From Castor canadensis (Eukaryota; Chordata; Mammalia; Rodentia; Castoridae): a DNA stretch of 64,000 bases. How positions within the stretch are numbered: the first letter of the stretch is position 1; the number at the start of each line of letters is the position of its first letter. The notes under the pieces are model-generated. The model saw only the letters and a list, made by a program, of their open reading frames with translations. It was not told where the DNA came from and ran no database searches. The DNA lies in contig NC_133394.1 of the NCBI RefSeq assembly GCF_047511655.1, positions 54,840,501-54,904,500 of the forward strand, written 5' to 3'. Below are positions 22,131 through 33,840 of the stretch, one piece after another. Made by a program: the position numbers and the translations under genes.

Positions 22131-23498
22131 ATTATATTAATCTATTGGGAATCTTAAAGAGAAAAAGATAACAAGATTGTCTCAAGAGGAAGAAGCAAAA
22201 AGATTCTCATGTAAGGCAAAATAGTGGGTTTGAAGTAATAATGGTAATTTTTAATGTGAAATAAAATTGCCAAGAGATGATTTGGAAGATTTGTTAATTA
22301 TCTGAGAAATTAAACTATTTCAAAAATGTTCAAAATAGCTGTAACTTTTTCAGTACTCACCTTAAAGGAGTTAATTTTGTATTGAGGGTTCTTGACAGAC
22401 TCTTAGAAGACTCCTGAAGATGCTGGTTTGCTGACCTGATCAGGTCAGAAGGGATGGGGTGCCCTGGCTAAGACAGAGTTTAAGGGCAATTAGAAATTAT
22501 ATCTTACCATGACTTCAGTATCTACTTCAAGACTAGAGGTTAGTTATAAAGGAAGTGCATTTGAGCCATGGATGGAAATGAACAATATAAAGTATCCTTC
22601 AGATAATGTAAGTGGGACTGTGGTGGGTGGGAGTGGAGTTTCAGTTGAAAGAAGATCAGAACAGCACATGGCTTGAAGAATCTGTGGCTCTGTCCTAAGG
22701 CCTATTTTGTGACAACCAAGAGATTCATCTTCAACTGATGGATCTATCATGGATTTTGTAGAGTTGAGAAAGTTGATTTACTCATCTAGATATCTTTTTC
22801 CTGCTCAGGAAAGGGCCACAGGAGGCCTAAATGATTTCTAAGGATCATTTCAACTCTAGGCATGTAGGCAATTATAGAAAATGGAAGTGAATGGAAAGAA
22901 GGGCTAGTATACATCAACAATACTTTACTTATTTTTCTCTTTTATGTCTACTCTGATACTTTGGGTGTGTTGATTAATCAATCACTGTAAGTACATTAAA
23001 ATCATCAATTTCTTGATAAAAGAGAGTGTCAGTTCTCCCAGGGAAATCTTAACAATTGTGTGTTTCCATACTGGCAGTAGGAAATCAGCAATGTTAGTTA
23101 ACTTTTAAAAAAGCAAAAGCTGAATTTATTTACTCTGTATGCTGAGTGGAAATTTCTCCCTGCCAGCTCTGGCCACAGAACACTCTGGAACAAGCAGTTG
23201 TGGTTTCCAGATGAGAAAAGGGGGTGGTGTTTTCCAAAGCTGCTGCAGGAAGCATCTGAGGTATTCAGTATATTTTGCATCTTTGTACAGTGAACCTTTT
23301 GTGAATTTTCTGTGCCTGAATGTCTGTCTCCTACCCTGATCATTACCTTATTTTGGCAGACAGGAGCAACTAGGAACATGTGTGGGATGAAAGGGCTGGT
23401 TCAAGTTGTCTCACAGTGCCTCATGTCTTCCAGTGGGCAGAGTCTTGCAGAGTGAGGCTGGGTGGGGAAGGGCCACTGAGAGTATCTAACTCTAACCC
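22131..23498. other. Single-copy non-coding stretch
   Basis: No gene or known repeat recognised. It contains an 18-bp perfect palindrome at 22431-22448. Confidence 0.55.
22431..22448. promoter_or_regulatory. 18-bp perfect palindrome with two AGGTCA half-sites
   Basis: CTGACCTGATCAGGTCAG is identical to its reverse complement. It contains TGACCT, four bases, then AGGTCA: an everted repeat of the nuclear-receptor half-site (ER4 spacing). Whether any receptor binds here is unknown. Confidence 0.4.
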
Positions 23499-23513
23499 CT
23501 CCATTCTTTTGTT
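23499..23513. repeat. Target-site duplication, left copy, of ERV retrocopy
   Basis: CTCCATTCTTTTGTT, identical to 25046-25060. It runs straight into the poly(T) that is the insert's poly(A) tail on the minus strand. Confidence 0.92.
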
Positions 23514-23527
23514 TTTTTTTTTTTTTT

Positions 23528-23798
23528 CTGATCAAGCTGCAAAATTTTATTGTTCACACAGGGGTATTTATGTGCTGAGGTAGTGAGGGGTACGACGAGG
23601 TGCAGGCTGGTTGGCTGGTTCTGCTATAGGACTTCTGATAGGGTGCACGTTCACGCCGGGGCAAGGTAAACTCCCGGAAGAGAAGCAGGGATGGCGCCAT
23701 CTTGTGCTGGAGGTGGAGAAGTTGGGACAAACAACCGCAAAATGTTCCAGGGCAAGGTCAAGACAGAATGGCTCACAAAGGGAGCCTTGTCTCCGACA
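23528..23798 (-). promoter_or_regulatory. ERV U3 and polyadenylation region of the retrocopy
   Basis: It starts with TGTCGGAG, in keeping with an LTR beginning with TG. Inside are CAAGATGGCGCC (YY1-type core, about 23693-23704), a TATA-like CATAAATA (23565-23572) and AATAAA (23546-23551), with the A-tail beginning 18 bases further on. TATA and AATAAA lie close together, so R would be very short. That would explain why no matching R segment is seen at the 5' end. Confidence 0.7.
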
Positions 23799-24342
23799 AG
23801 GGGGGGCTGAAGGAGGGGGAGGGGAAGGAGTGGAGGGTGCAGTGAGGGTAGGGAGTGACGGCGACGAAGGGGATGAAGAAGAAGAAAGTGGAGGGGCTGC
23901 TAAAGATGGCGGAGTAGGTCGCGGAAGAGGATTGGGTGGAGACTGTCAGCGGTATGGAGGGGGTTCACCGGCTGGGTCGAAATCCAAAGAGAGGGCAGAG
24001 GTTGAGGTTGAGGGCTTTAGAGCAAGAAGTACATGTTTAGGTTTGCAAGTGGTGCAGAGAGCCGGATTTAGATGGAAGTATGAAAAAGCTTGGACATAAT
24101 GGAATCTCTCCCCATTGTCCCGATCACTCACAGTAGTTATATGTCCCGTAAAAGGTTGGGATCTAAAAACCCAAAAAGGGGCCAGTGACTTGGTTGTCTA
24201 AAGGATAAGTGGGCCAGATTTGGGTGCAAAAGCAGATTAAATTTTTTAGTTTTATGTCTGGGGTCAAACCTAAGGTGTCTAAATTATTGAGAAGGCATTT
24301 TAGTGGGGAGTCAGATGGCAAAGAGGACGTAGTGGCCCCCAT
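23799..24342 (-). pseudogene. Truncated gag (matrix and proline-rich region) of a gammaretrovirus-like ERV
   Basis: The ATG at 24342-24340 sits in a good initiation context and begins MGATTSS, an N-myristoylation-type start as in gammaretroviral matrix. A WPTY block follows about 45 residues in, placed like the WPT motif of the gammaretroviral matrix domain. The frame ends at 24163. In another frame (23946-24131) the sequence continues to a PPPY late-domain motif, the budding signal that recruits NEDD4-type ligases. A stop and then a Pro/Ser-rich stretch run to the U3 junction. No capsid, nucleocapsid, pol or env follows. It is broken and cannot encode a working protein. Confidence 0.75.
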
Positions 24343-24680
24343 TGTGGGACCTGGTCCCGGAGGGCTATAATGGGAGGATATTATGAACCGTGGGGTGTCC
24401 CTACGAGACTCAAATATCTGAGAACAGCACAAGGCACACAAGAATCAGTTGTCACTGAGTCTAGTGGTGTGCAAGGCCAAAGGGCCTGGGGCTATGGGTC
24501 ACCTGGCACCAGGCTTTTTGGATGGGGGGGTCTCTGAGACCCAAGACAAAACAGACCCAAGCCGGATGAGAGGGAAGGGAACCCCTCTACCATCTGAGCC
24601 CCAGAGACACAGGGAAAATGCTGACACCCCAGAGACAACGAAGGGAGAGACTGCAAAGGGACCACAAGAAGGGTATGTGG

Positions 24681-24687
24681 ACTCACC
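24681..24687 (-). other. Retroviral leader splice donor, unspliced in this copy
   Basis: On the minus strand it reads TTTG|GTGAGT. It lies between primer-binding site and gag, where the major donor of gammaretroviruses is found. Confidence 0.55.
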
Positions 24688-24813
24688 AAAGAATGTCTGG
24701 TGTTGAATGCAAGTGAGGGCGATCAGGAGGATGAGTCCTGGCCAGTCACATCCTCATGGTGGTCGTGGGGTGAGTCGGAATCGAGGTCCCACCAGGATTA
24801 GTGGGGAAACCTG

Positions 24814-24831
24814 CTCCGAGTCAAGGCACCA
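24814..24831 (-). other. Primer-binding site, tRNA-His type
   Basis: Minus-strand TGGTGCCTTGACTCGGAG. It matches the known tRNA-His primer site (as used by HERV-H/RTVL-H) at 16 of 18 positions by my recollection, better than the tRNA-Phe or tRNA-Pro types. A short direct repeat (CACCAAATATAGG twice) lies immediately upstream. Confidence 0.7.
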
Positions 24832-24904
24832 AATATAGGCACCAAATATAGGCCCCAAAGTGACCATGTGGAGAGGAGTGATCTGGCCAAGAGATTCTTT
24901 TTTG

Positions 24905-24955
24905 CCTGGTAGGAGAGGGAGAGAGGGAGAGAGGGAGAGAGCGAGAGAGCGAGAG

Positions 24956-25006
<51 letters not shown>

Positions 25007-25045
25007 TGAGAGAGAGAGAAGGTAGAGAGAGAGAGAGAGAGAGAG
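24905..25045. repeat. (GA)n microsatellite at the retrocopy 5' end
   Basis: GA dinucleotide runs mixed with GAGAGGGA and GAGAGCGA variants. It ends exactly at the target-site duplication, so it belongs to the insert (CT-rich U5, or its later expansion). Confidence 0.9.
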
Positions 25046-25060
25046 CTCCATTCTTTTGTT
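25046..25060. repeat. Target-site duplication, right copy, of ERV retrocopy
   Basis: CTCCATTCTTTTGTT, identical to 23499-23513. Confidence 0.92.
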
Positions 25061-26446
25061 AACTGGTGTCTGGGGTCTTACAGTGCTGCTTACATTTTCT
25101 AAGGTAGAGAGAAGATGGTGCCAACAAAATTAAAGAATACTTAAATTATTCATATTTGAAGTTGACATGCATTTTGTGTTGTGTTTAGTAGGACATTTGC
25201 TCAAGCCACACTGTCATATGCAACTGTCAGTCCATGCTTCTTGCCTAAAATTCCTTATATAATTAAATAAGAAAGGATTATTTCACCATAATTGCAGAAG
25301 AATTATTTTGAAGTTCTTTAATTTACTTGGTGGTCAAAATTCAGGACAAATACTAAAAACAATAAAAATAAATTCAGACTAAAATGAGAGATGTGAGCTC
25401 ATTCTCCTCTCTAGTGGACAGGTGTCTACCATGATAGTTCCTAACCTGGGCTTCTGGGTGTTGGGAATTGAATGTACAGTTATTGAACTATTTCTGCTAT
25501 TAAATATACAAATGTTGACTGTAGTTCTTTTGAATTAAAATATTGATTTTCTAATATGGAATATTTTAACACTTGTATTTTTATCATATATATTTAAAAT
25601 ATATTAAAATATAGACAAATGCCAAGACATTTGGAGGACAGCAAGCACAATGATCCTAGATTAATATAGTCAAAAGACATGAATTGTTGCATTAAAATCC
25701 TTATAGTCAGCTTTATCACCTGTTATGTGTGAGATCTTGAAGAACTCACTTTATTTTCTATAAAATGAGTAGCCTAGTATGGTAGGCAAAAGTTGTAGGA
25801 TGCTTCTTGAATCTCACGGCCTGGAACATGCATACCACGTACAATGCCTTCCTCTTGAGTCTGGGTGGCAGCTGGAAGGTAAGGGGATGCACTCCATTAG
25901 TTAGTGATATTGTATGTACTTGGAAAGATGAAGGGTTTTTAATGATGTAATAATGATTTATCTTAGGGTGAGGGAAGTGATTTAAAGGAAGAATTATGGG
26001 GCTCCTTGGTACAGACAATGTTCTTTTTCTTGATCTGGATTCCAGAAACAGTTTATGTGAATTCATAGAGTTATGAAGTATGTACTTTCTGAATGTTTAT
26101 TGTGTTTCAGTAGAACATTAAAACAGTAATATATACTTTTAAAAACAAATTTCTTTAAACTATTAAAATTATCTAAATAACTAATGCAAAAAAGTTACAT
26201 AAAATTATTTAAATAAAGCTAATATTAATTTTAAAAAAATTTAAGTATTTTCATCAAAGTGAGATTCATTGTTCACCTAATTGCCAATGTAAGAATCAAC
26301 TTTATGCTTCATGTAGTTTACATGTAGTTCCACATATACTTAAATTTAAGAGTGGATAATGCAAACTGATTTTGTGGATAATGCAAATTGTTCTTCAACC
26401 ACCATCTGCAATTGATGTGAACACTGAAAATTCAAAGGTATTTGCT
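25061..26446. other. AT-rich non-coding stretch with a possible MIR
   Basis: About 25690-25770 (plus) resembles the MIR core (a GTGTGAGATCTTGAAGAACT-like block, then TATAAAATGAG). Nothing else is recognised. Confidence 0.45.
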
Positions 26447-26800
26447 GCAGACAGAATGTCTGTATCTTTACTCCAAATTCATATGTTGAAACTCTAACCC
26501 CCAATGGGATTGTGTGAGGAGGTGGAGTTTTGGGGAGGTAATTAGGTTTACATAAGATCTTGAGAATGGAGCCCCTGTGATGAAATTAAAGTTCTTATTA
26601 GAAAAGAGAGTCTACAACTTTCTTTCTCAACCATTAGTTTCAGGGAGATGTCTGCTAGGTAAATGGGGGAAGATGGCCCTCAGAAGATACTGGGTTTGCT
26701 GAGCCTTAATCTTGGAATGCAGCCACTAGAGTAAATGTTTATTGTTCAAGTCGCCCAGTCTGTAGTGTTTCTGTAGAGCAGCCTAAACTGACTAAGACAG
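26447..26800 (+). mobile_element. MaLR LTR relic (MLT1/MST type)
   Basis: Characteristic blocks in order: TTCATATGTTGAAACTCTAACCCC, GAGGAGGTGGAGTTTTGGGGAGGTAATTAGG (abridged), then CAGTCTGTAGTGTTTCTGTAG and the end ACTGACTAAGACA. Old and diverged; no internal MaLR sequence alongside, so it is a solo LTR or fragment. Confidence 0.75.
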
Positions 26801-29800
26801 AACCATGAATTGAAACACGAAAAGAAGTAAGAACATAGACTCTTGTCACTACTGAAAAATGATATTGATTATATTCCTATTATGTACATGGAAGATTATT
26901 TACATTAGTCTTTCTTTTACCTAAGCACTGCATCCTCTCCAACTTCTGTCCAACCTAACTGAAACATTACTTATTTCTGATATCAGCAAATATACAACCC
27001 ACAGATTTTCATGCAGTCAGATGCAGCCACCTGTGGAATATGGCCCAAAATGTGGAAAGGTATTGCTGAGGTTTGAACAATCTCAGGAAAGAGAGAGCAT
27101 GCTTAAAGCTCTAGGTCACATCCTGCCAGCACCGGGAGCAGGTGCCATGTGCACAGGTGCGTTCATGTTCCTTAGTGAATGCATTTTCTACTCTATTTGT
27201 TCATAATATCTGGGTCCTTTAAGCTGTGGATGCCTCTTTCACTTGTGCTTAAAGTTGAGATCACAAACAACTCTCAGATTTGTTTGAAATATTTAGCATA
27301 CTTTGAAAAAGAGGGATTCGTAATGCCATTTAATGCTATAGTGGAGAAATAAATGTGATTCACTGTGTGAATTTTATATATATGTATATGCAAGTCATAG
27401 AAAATTATCCATCAACATCATCACAGTTATGTTTTTTATTTAATAGCAATGTTAATGTTTTTTTGCCTAAAGTGCCTTTGCATTTGTCCTTCATTTTCAA
27501 CTCAATATTTTTTTGTAAGGGTTTTTGCTTATTAGTAATTACCAAAATAAAGCAAAACAGTTTTGTCTTTAGATATTTTCCTCTCTTTCATCATTCACAT
27601 TGTAGCTATTTTTTAATATAAATTTCTTAGGAAAATGCTTCCTAATGTCAATATTGTTCCTACTTTTATATTTAGTACTCCCCAATTGCACTCATGGAAA
27701 GACATCTCCTTTGAAAGGCAGTTCAGGTTTTCCTCATTTTAGTGTAGTTAGTTATTATGACATTATGAGTAAGATTGATCTAATTTTTAAATAAAAAGTT
27801 GTCATGATGTTATTAATTACTGAATTCTTTCATTATAATATTAAATTCAACTGTAGTGTTCCATAAGTGGAAACTGCAGCTGAGCAGGTGCTCTGAGACT
27901 GCTGTTACTGGAACTGGTACTGCTAGAGAATAATAATGAATCAGATCTCAGTAGACTGCAAATGTGCTTTAAGTATTACAAATTGAAAACACAATTGCTA
28001 ACTTAATAAGTTTGATAACAAATAATCCTGAGACAATGGTAGTGATTTCAATATAAATCAATATAGTAAATGTTTTGTAATTGTATTGCTGTCAGGAGGG
28101 GAAGCCTTCAGAACAAAAGTCACTTCTTGCTGAGAGATTTCATGTTCTAGTAGAATTGGATAATATATACTTGGATAGATGTAGATGTTGCATTTTTTAG
28201 ATGTGATAGAAAAGTCATGTCAGTATCTAGAATTGATATTTACATATGAATGAAATGAACTTACTAATTATTTTTCTATGCTTCTTCTCTTATGGCATGA
28301 AATTCTGATAAACTATAAGCTATAAACTTCCAAATTCATGGTGAGCACAATTTTTATTTTCTTTCTTAGAATATCTTGAAAATATGTACATAAAACAAAA
28401 ATAATTTGATAAATCATTTATATCATAAATGATTTTGGAGACTTGGTGTTTATGTCTTTGGAAGATAATTTCATAACCTAAGTAAATAATATTCATTGTA
28501 AAAACTCAAGCAATGGAAAGGTGATTTTAGAAGTATCTCTGTAGTGAGAGGGGCCCTGTAGCATTGCTCAAATCATACTTCCTAAGGAGTTGGTGTCTGC
28601 CAGAGTGTGGGTGGAGATGATTGAAGGTCAACCCTGTCATTCAACATCTCTCTTACACAGGTAAATTACACATCCTTATGCTGAGAAGATAGAGAAGGCT
28701 TCAGACTTGAAAAGCAATTCTGAGTTACACAGCATCAGTTTGTAAAGTGTTCTGTTTACATTAGTTCCTTTAATCCATATAATGAACTTTCTCCATTTTA
28801 TTTTGTGATTAATTCATAAAGCTCAGCGATATTAAGAAGTTTGTATAAGGACTGGCATGTTATTAAAACTGGAGAACAATACCGTCTTACTGGTGCTCTT
28901 TTTCCTCTACTGTGATCTCCTAATCCTTTACTTTCTCTTTCCCAAGTGTGAGATTTCCCATGATTAGATCTTGCAAATTCAGTTCCTATTATATTTCTAT
29001 AGCTCTTATCATTTGAGTTATTTTTGTATCTATTTTTCTACTGTTTTACTTGAGACTTGCACTCATTTACATTATGGACCAGAAGTATAGCTGAAACAAC
29101 TAAGAAAACACAAACATGATTCTTGATAGGAGTTTTGGTTTTTTTAAATTGAAATAATTCACTCTGTCAGAATTACTAAGGTACATTCTCATTTCCTGTG
29201 CTCAAGAGAGGGTATGTTGTATATTATATCCTTAAATTCTGCTAAAGGGAAAGAAGTATAATTTTGCAATGGAACACATGGCCACCCTGTGGCTTTTCCA
29301 TTAAAAAACTATTGAAACTCAATTGAACTCAGTTTAATTGTAGTTGAGCATCTTAATTGTTGTAATAAAGTCATAAGGATGCTCATTGTTTTTGCATAAT
29401 CTCTATAGCTCCCTCCAGAATTTCAGGGAGTATATTTAAATTAGCAATTTGCTTTTCAAGTTTCCTTTTTGAAGTTTGTAAGTAACGTAAAACATGTATC
29501 CATAGATTTTGAAGAACATTTTCATTGATAAGAAATTATTAAGGATAGGAAAACATATTCTCAGTATTCCTGAATGTGTAAAACTGACATTTTGTTTTCT
29601 AATGGAATTACAGAATTAAATTAGGGAAAAATTTAAAAATCAGAATATTGTTTTTTAAAGAAAGGTAAGCTACTATAGTACTGGATGGAAGGTGAGATAA
29701 TAGAGTCCCATTTCAATGGGTGGCATCATAACAATTTTATCACAAGGCTATTTCTGTATAAAAATTGCATATGCTGGCACTATTTATTGTTGATAAGGGA

Positions 29801-30008
29801 ATCATGCTTTCTATTTGAAAGATAAATTAAATACAAATATATTTTTATCCCAATTAGTTTTGAAGCAATTTCATAGAAATTGAGAACTTTGGTGTTCTTT
29901 CTTTTTGCAACATATTAAAAAGATGAGATCATCAGATTACATAATTGGGACCATGTAGTTTGCTATTTTACATTGAAGAGATTTTCTTAGACCTCAAGAT
30001 TGTCCTTC
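26801..30008. other. AT-rich single-copy stretch
   Basis: No gene seen. About 28760-28870 faintly resembles a reverse-oriented MIR (CTCCATTTTA, then a GCTCAGCGATATTAAGAAGTTTGTA block). The rest has no recognised repeat. Confidence 0.45.
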
Positions 30009-30697
30009 AAATTGGAGAACATCATCTTAAGTGAAGATGGCCAGGCTGAGAAGGCCAAAACCCTCATTCTCTTTCTCATATGTGGAATATAGACCTAATA
30101 CAAATACAGCAGTATTAATGAACACTGGTCACACTAAGTGGAGGTCACATATGGGACGGGTAGGGTAAAAGAAGGAAACTGAGAAGTTGAGTGTGGTTGA
30201 TATACTCTTCATACAAGAATAAATATAGAAATCATCAACCAGCTGAAACTACCATAAAAAAGAGACTAAGATACAATGAAGAAAATTAGAGGAGATAAAC
30301 CAATTGGGGTTATAATACATATATACATGGAAATATCACAAAGAAACTCCCTGTGTGGCTACCTTTATCTCAAACAAGCAAAAATGTCATTTTTTTCTTT
30401 TTTCTTCTACAAAATTGGAGAACTGGAGGGTGGAACAGGTTTTGTCCAGAGCAGGAGGTTGGTACCAGTGGGAGGGAGGAGGTGGCAGGGAAAGGAGGTA
30501 GAAGGATGAATATTGTGCAAAAAATGTGTACACATGTATATAAATGCAAAAACAAAACCTGTTGAAACTATTGCAGGAATGGGAGGGGAGCATAGAGGAG
30601 GGCAATGTAGGGGGTGAATTAAGTATGACATATTTGATACCTTTGTAAGTGCCACAGTGTACCCCCAATCAGCACAACAATAAAGGGGAAAAAAAGA
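30009..30697 (+). mobile_element. 5'-truncated L1 (3' end)
   Basis: It starts inside the last part of ORF2 (AATTGGAGAACATCATCTTAAGTG, equivalent to L1-B near 10708) and runs through a 3'UTR that differs from L1-B: GGAGAACTGGAGGGTGGAACAGG and a GGGAGGGAGGAGGTGG tract. It ends at AATAAAGGGG and a short A-run. It represents an older or different L1 subfamily in the same lineage. Confidence 0.88.
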
Positions 30698-31267
30698 CTC
30701 TTCTTTAGCCCCTTGAGTTCTATCTTGATGGCTAATTTGTTTTGAGTTTCTCAGACACCAATTCTTCTGATTTTGTATAAAAATAATTTTATTAATTTAT
30801 GAAGAAAATAATTGAAAAGCAATGGAGTCTAAATAATTTTCTCTTCCTATTCCTTAATAAATTAATCTAAAATCAGAAGATAATTAAATTGATACAGAAT
30901 TGCAACAGAATGTAGGATGACTGTTAAGAATAATCCAGCAAGTTGTGCCTTCTCAGTGAGTCATCCTTCTCAGTTATCAAGAGATATTTGTCAAGGACAC
31001 ACAATCCACTGATGTCTGCAGAGAAAACTAGTCCCTGTGCACATGAATGAGCTCTTACATGTTTAACCTTTCTTATTCTAGAAAGTCATGGTAATGTGAC
31101 AAAGTATTTCCCTTAACACTTTACAATGGCAATTTTAACAATACTGCAAAAATTTTTCAAAATTACAGTACACACAGAATGCTCACCACCAAGATTGTAC
31201 CATTACTCTTTTGCTATGCTGTGCTTGATCACATCTTGATCCACATGTCTATACTGCTACCTATTCT
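30698..31267. other. AT-rich non-coding stretch
   Basis: Nothing recognised. Confidence 0.5.
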
Positions 31268-32165
31268 TTATTCTTTTCAAGATTTATTTTTAACAGATAC
31301 ATAAAAACACAAAAATTGGATATATTTGGGATAATGTGTCATTTCCATACATGTATACATGCGTAATGTTTAAAATAAGAAAAATATATCTATTTTCTCA
31401 AACATTTATCCTTTATTTATAGTGAAAACATTTAAAATTCTTTATCATATTTTATTGTTATCCAAACTCAAAGTACTGTGCAGCAGCACAATGGAACCTC
31501 TTGCCTTATCTGAAATTTAACACTCCATTGGCCAACCTTTCCCCATTCCTCCCTTTTTTCCTAGCCTCCAGTAACCACCACTGTATTCTCAACTTCTTTG
31601 AGATCAACATTTTTAGATTGCACATATAAATGAGAGTATGTGGTACTTGTCTTTCTGTACTTTCTGGCTTATTTCATTAACATAATGATCTCCAGTTTCA
31701 TCTATGTTGTCTCAAATGACAGAATTTCACTTTCTTTATGACTGAATAGTATTCCATAGTGTAACTGTGCCACATTTTCTTTATCTACTCATCAGTTGAT
31801 GGATACTTAGGTTGTTGCCATTTCTTGGGTATTGCTAATAGTGCTTCAATAAAAATGCGAGTGCTGATGTCTTTTTAACACACTGATTTCATTTCCTTTG
31901 GATGTAAACCCAGGAGTGGGATTGTCGGATCATATATTAGTCCTGTTTTTAATGTTTTGAAGAATTTCCATACTGTTTTCCATTATGGGTGCACTAATTT
32001 ACATTTCCACCAACAGTGTGCAAGGGCTATCTTTTCTCCCTGTTTTCACCAGCACTTGTAATTGTTAGCTTTTTTTTTGTTTTGTTTTTAATGTCATCCT
32101 GGAGCTATGAGGTGATACCTGATTGTGGTTTTGACTTGTATTTTCCTCATGATTAGTAAACACCT
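31268..32165 (-). mobile_element. Old L1 3' fragment (L1M-like)
   Basis: Reverse complement of an old L1 tail: TACATGTATACATG-type 3'UTR at left, then the ORF2 C-terminal region with ATTCCATAGTGTAACTGTGCC, ATCAGTTGATGGATACTTAGGTTG and CCCAGGAGTGGGATTG. Strongly diverged from L1-A/B/C. Confidence 0.8.
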
Positions 32166-32204
32166 AATTTCCTTCAGAATTGCTCCACCTGAAGCTGTCC
32201 CTGT

Positions 32205-32960
32205 CCTTGTTTTCTTAGGATCAAAGACTTGGAATCATTCTTATATTTTTGTCTTCTTACATTTGCTTCCAAATTGTTGGGAAATCTTGAGGACTCCATT
32301 TAAAAAACATATCCCACATAATACTGCTTTTCACCATATTGCAGTTGCTCTAGTCTAAGCTGCCATCTCTTCTGATATAGTCTTCAAAAAGGTTCGGACT
32401 TTCCCACTGTGTATTCTCAACACTGAAGCCAGCACAGTCCTTTGCATGGTAAATCTACTTATCAAAGCCCTTTAGTGCCATCATTCAGAGGAGCCTGGGA
32501 ACAGCTTTAAGGTCCCATATGGTCTTCCCCCACTAGTGCCTCTCCACCCTCCTGTGCTACTGCCCTTCCCCTCTGCTCACTTCACAGCAGCCTCATTACT
32601 GGCCTTTAAGATGTACCAAACATGCACCAGTCTTCAGACCTTCCTCTGTCTACAATTCTCTTCTTTCACAAACACACTGGAGAATTGTTTCAAAGTCTTC
32701 TGGTGTTTCCTACAATTTCTGCACTGAGATCCCATTATACCTCCCCAAACTCACACCTACTTAAGCCAATATTTTAGATTAGCATTTAACATACTGCGTA
32801 CTTAATGTATTTATCATACATTCGGTTTTTATGTGTGTCTTCCTCCACTGGAATGAAGGCAGATATCTTTGGTTGGTTTGTGTACAGAGACATTTCTAAG
32901 GTTCAGACAGTGCTTGACACATAGCAGGTGTTCTATATGGATTTGCTAAATATCACAATT
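32205..32960 (+). mobile_element. L2 (LINE-2) fragment
   Basis: Order of weak but colinear L2 blocks: AAGACTTGGAATCATTCTT, CTAGTCTAAGCTGCCATC, a CCCTTTAGTGCCATC block, and CTACTGCCCTTCCCCTC. The L2 3' end CAGTGCTTGACACATAGCAGG is near 32907-32927. Ancient mammalian repeat. 33125-33440 may hold another diverged L2 piece. Confidence 0.7.
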
Positions 32961-33444
32961 TGTGAAATGTAGTAAAAACAATATTCAGCTAACTAATTAT
33001 AGCCTAAATACTTCTTTTAAGGGTGAAGCAAGACAGGACATAAGATAAGTATAAAACTCAGTAGTTTCAATTTGGTTCTGACTCAATTTTCCCACAATCT
33101 TCAACAGGGTGTTCCTAAGATGTCTAAAATTAAACACATCCAAAAGAAAAGTCATCTCCAAATCCTTCTGTATTCCTTATAGAACTAGTATTCCCTATAT
33201 GCTGAAAACCTATAGGAATATTCCTGATTCTACTCTATTCCTGATCTATCCATCCAAATAACCATCAACTTTTGATAATTTGCATTCTTAAACATCTCCC
33301 AAGTCTACTTATATTTTTATGTTTCTATGCCCAAGACCCAAGATCCACTTAAGCATCTCTTATCTCTCTTGCTTACTGCCTTCCTAAGTGATCTTTTTGC
33401 CTCAGACCCAATTGTCCTTCACAATTCCCTCTCAGCTTGGTAAC

Positions 33445-33840
33445 TGTTATGAACTGATTTGATTCTCAAATTCTCCTTCACACATTGAAGCTCAAACTCC
33501 CAGTATCTCAGAATTTAACCATATTTGGAAACAGGGTCTTTTAGGATGCGATTGAGTTAAAATGAGGTCAAAAGGATAGGCCATATTCTAATTTGACTGA
33601 TGTCTTTCTGAGTACTGGAAATTTGGATACAGGGTTAGAATAGTGGGGAGATAATAGGGAGAAGACAGCCAACTGCAAGGTTGAGTGGAGAGGCCTGGGA
33701 CAATCCTTTCCTTCACTGCTCTCAAAAGCAACCAACTCTGCCAGCACCTTGATTTTGAACTTTTAACCTCCAGAACTCTGAGAAAATAAAATTTTCCTTG
33801 CTAAGCTGCAACTTTATTATGGCCCTAGGAAGCTACTTCA
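33445..33840 (+). mobile_element. MLT1 LTR (MaLR)
   Basis: Begins TGTTATGAACTGATTTG and ends CCCTAGGAAGCTACTTCA. Inside are CATATTTGGAAACAGGGTCTT, AATGAGGTCA and GCCAGCACCTTGATTTTGAAC, then CTCCAGAACTCTGAGAAAATA, all in the MLT1 order. An almost complete but old LTR. Confidence 0.85.

Larger units (their letters stand above)
23514..25045 (-). mobile_element. L1-pasted retrocopy of a deleted class I endogenous retrovirus RNA
   Basis: Minus-strand order: a CT-rich start (25045 down to ~24905), U5-like sequence, an 18-base primer-binding site (24831-24814), a leader with a splice donor (TTTG|GTGAGT, donor at 24687/24686), the broken start of gag (24342 down to ~23799), then directly U3 (23798) with a TATA-like box, AATAAA and a poly(A) tail (23527-23514). 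Pol, env and the polypurine tract are missing. The poly(A) and a perfect 15-bp duplication (not the 4-6 bp made by integrase) indicate that L1 machinery inserted an RNA copy, as described for HERV-W processed pseudogenes. I infer that the source provirus is elsewhere in this genome. Confidence 0.85.

Noticed and set aside
23611-24099. 162-codon plus-strand open frame rich in Gly and Glu
   Set aside because: It is the opposite strand of the ERV gag proline-rich region and U3, and its Gly/Glu richness is just the complement of the Pro/Ser codons.
24905-25045. CRISPR-like or other regular array
   Set aside because: Simple dinucleotide repeat, with no spacer structure; the DNA is mammalian.
24821-25051. 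Ser/Leu repeat protein frame
   Set aside because: Translation of the (GA)n microsatellite only.
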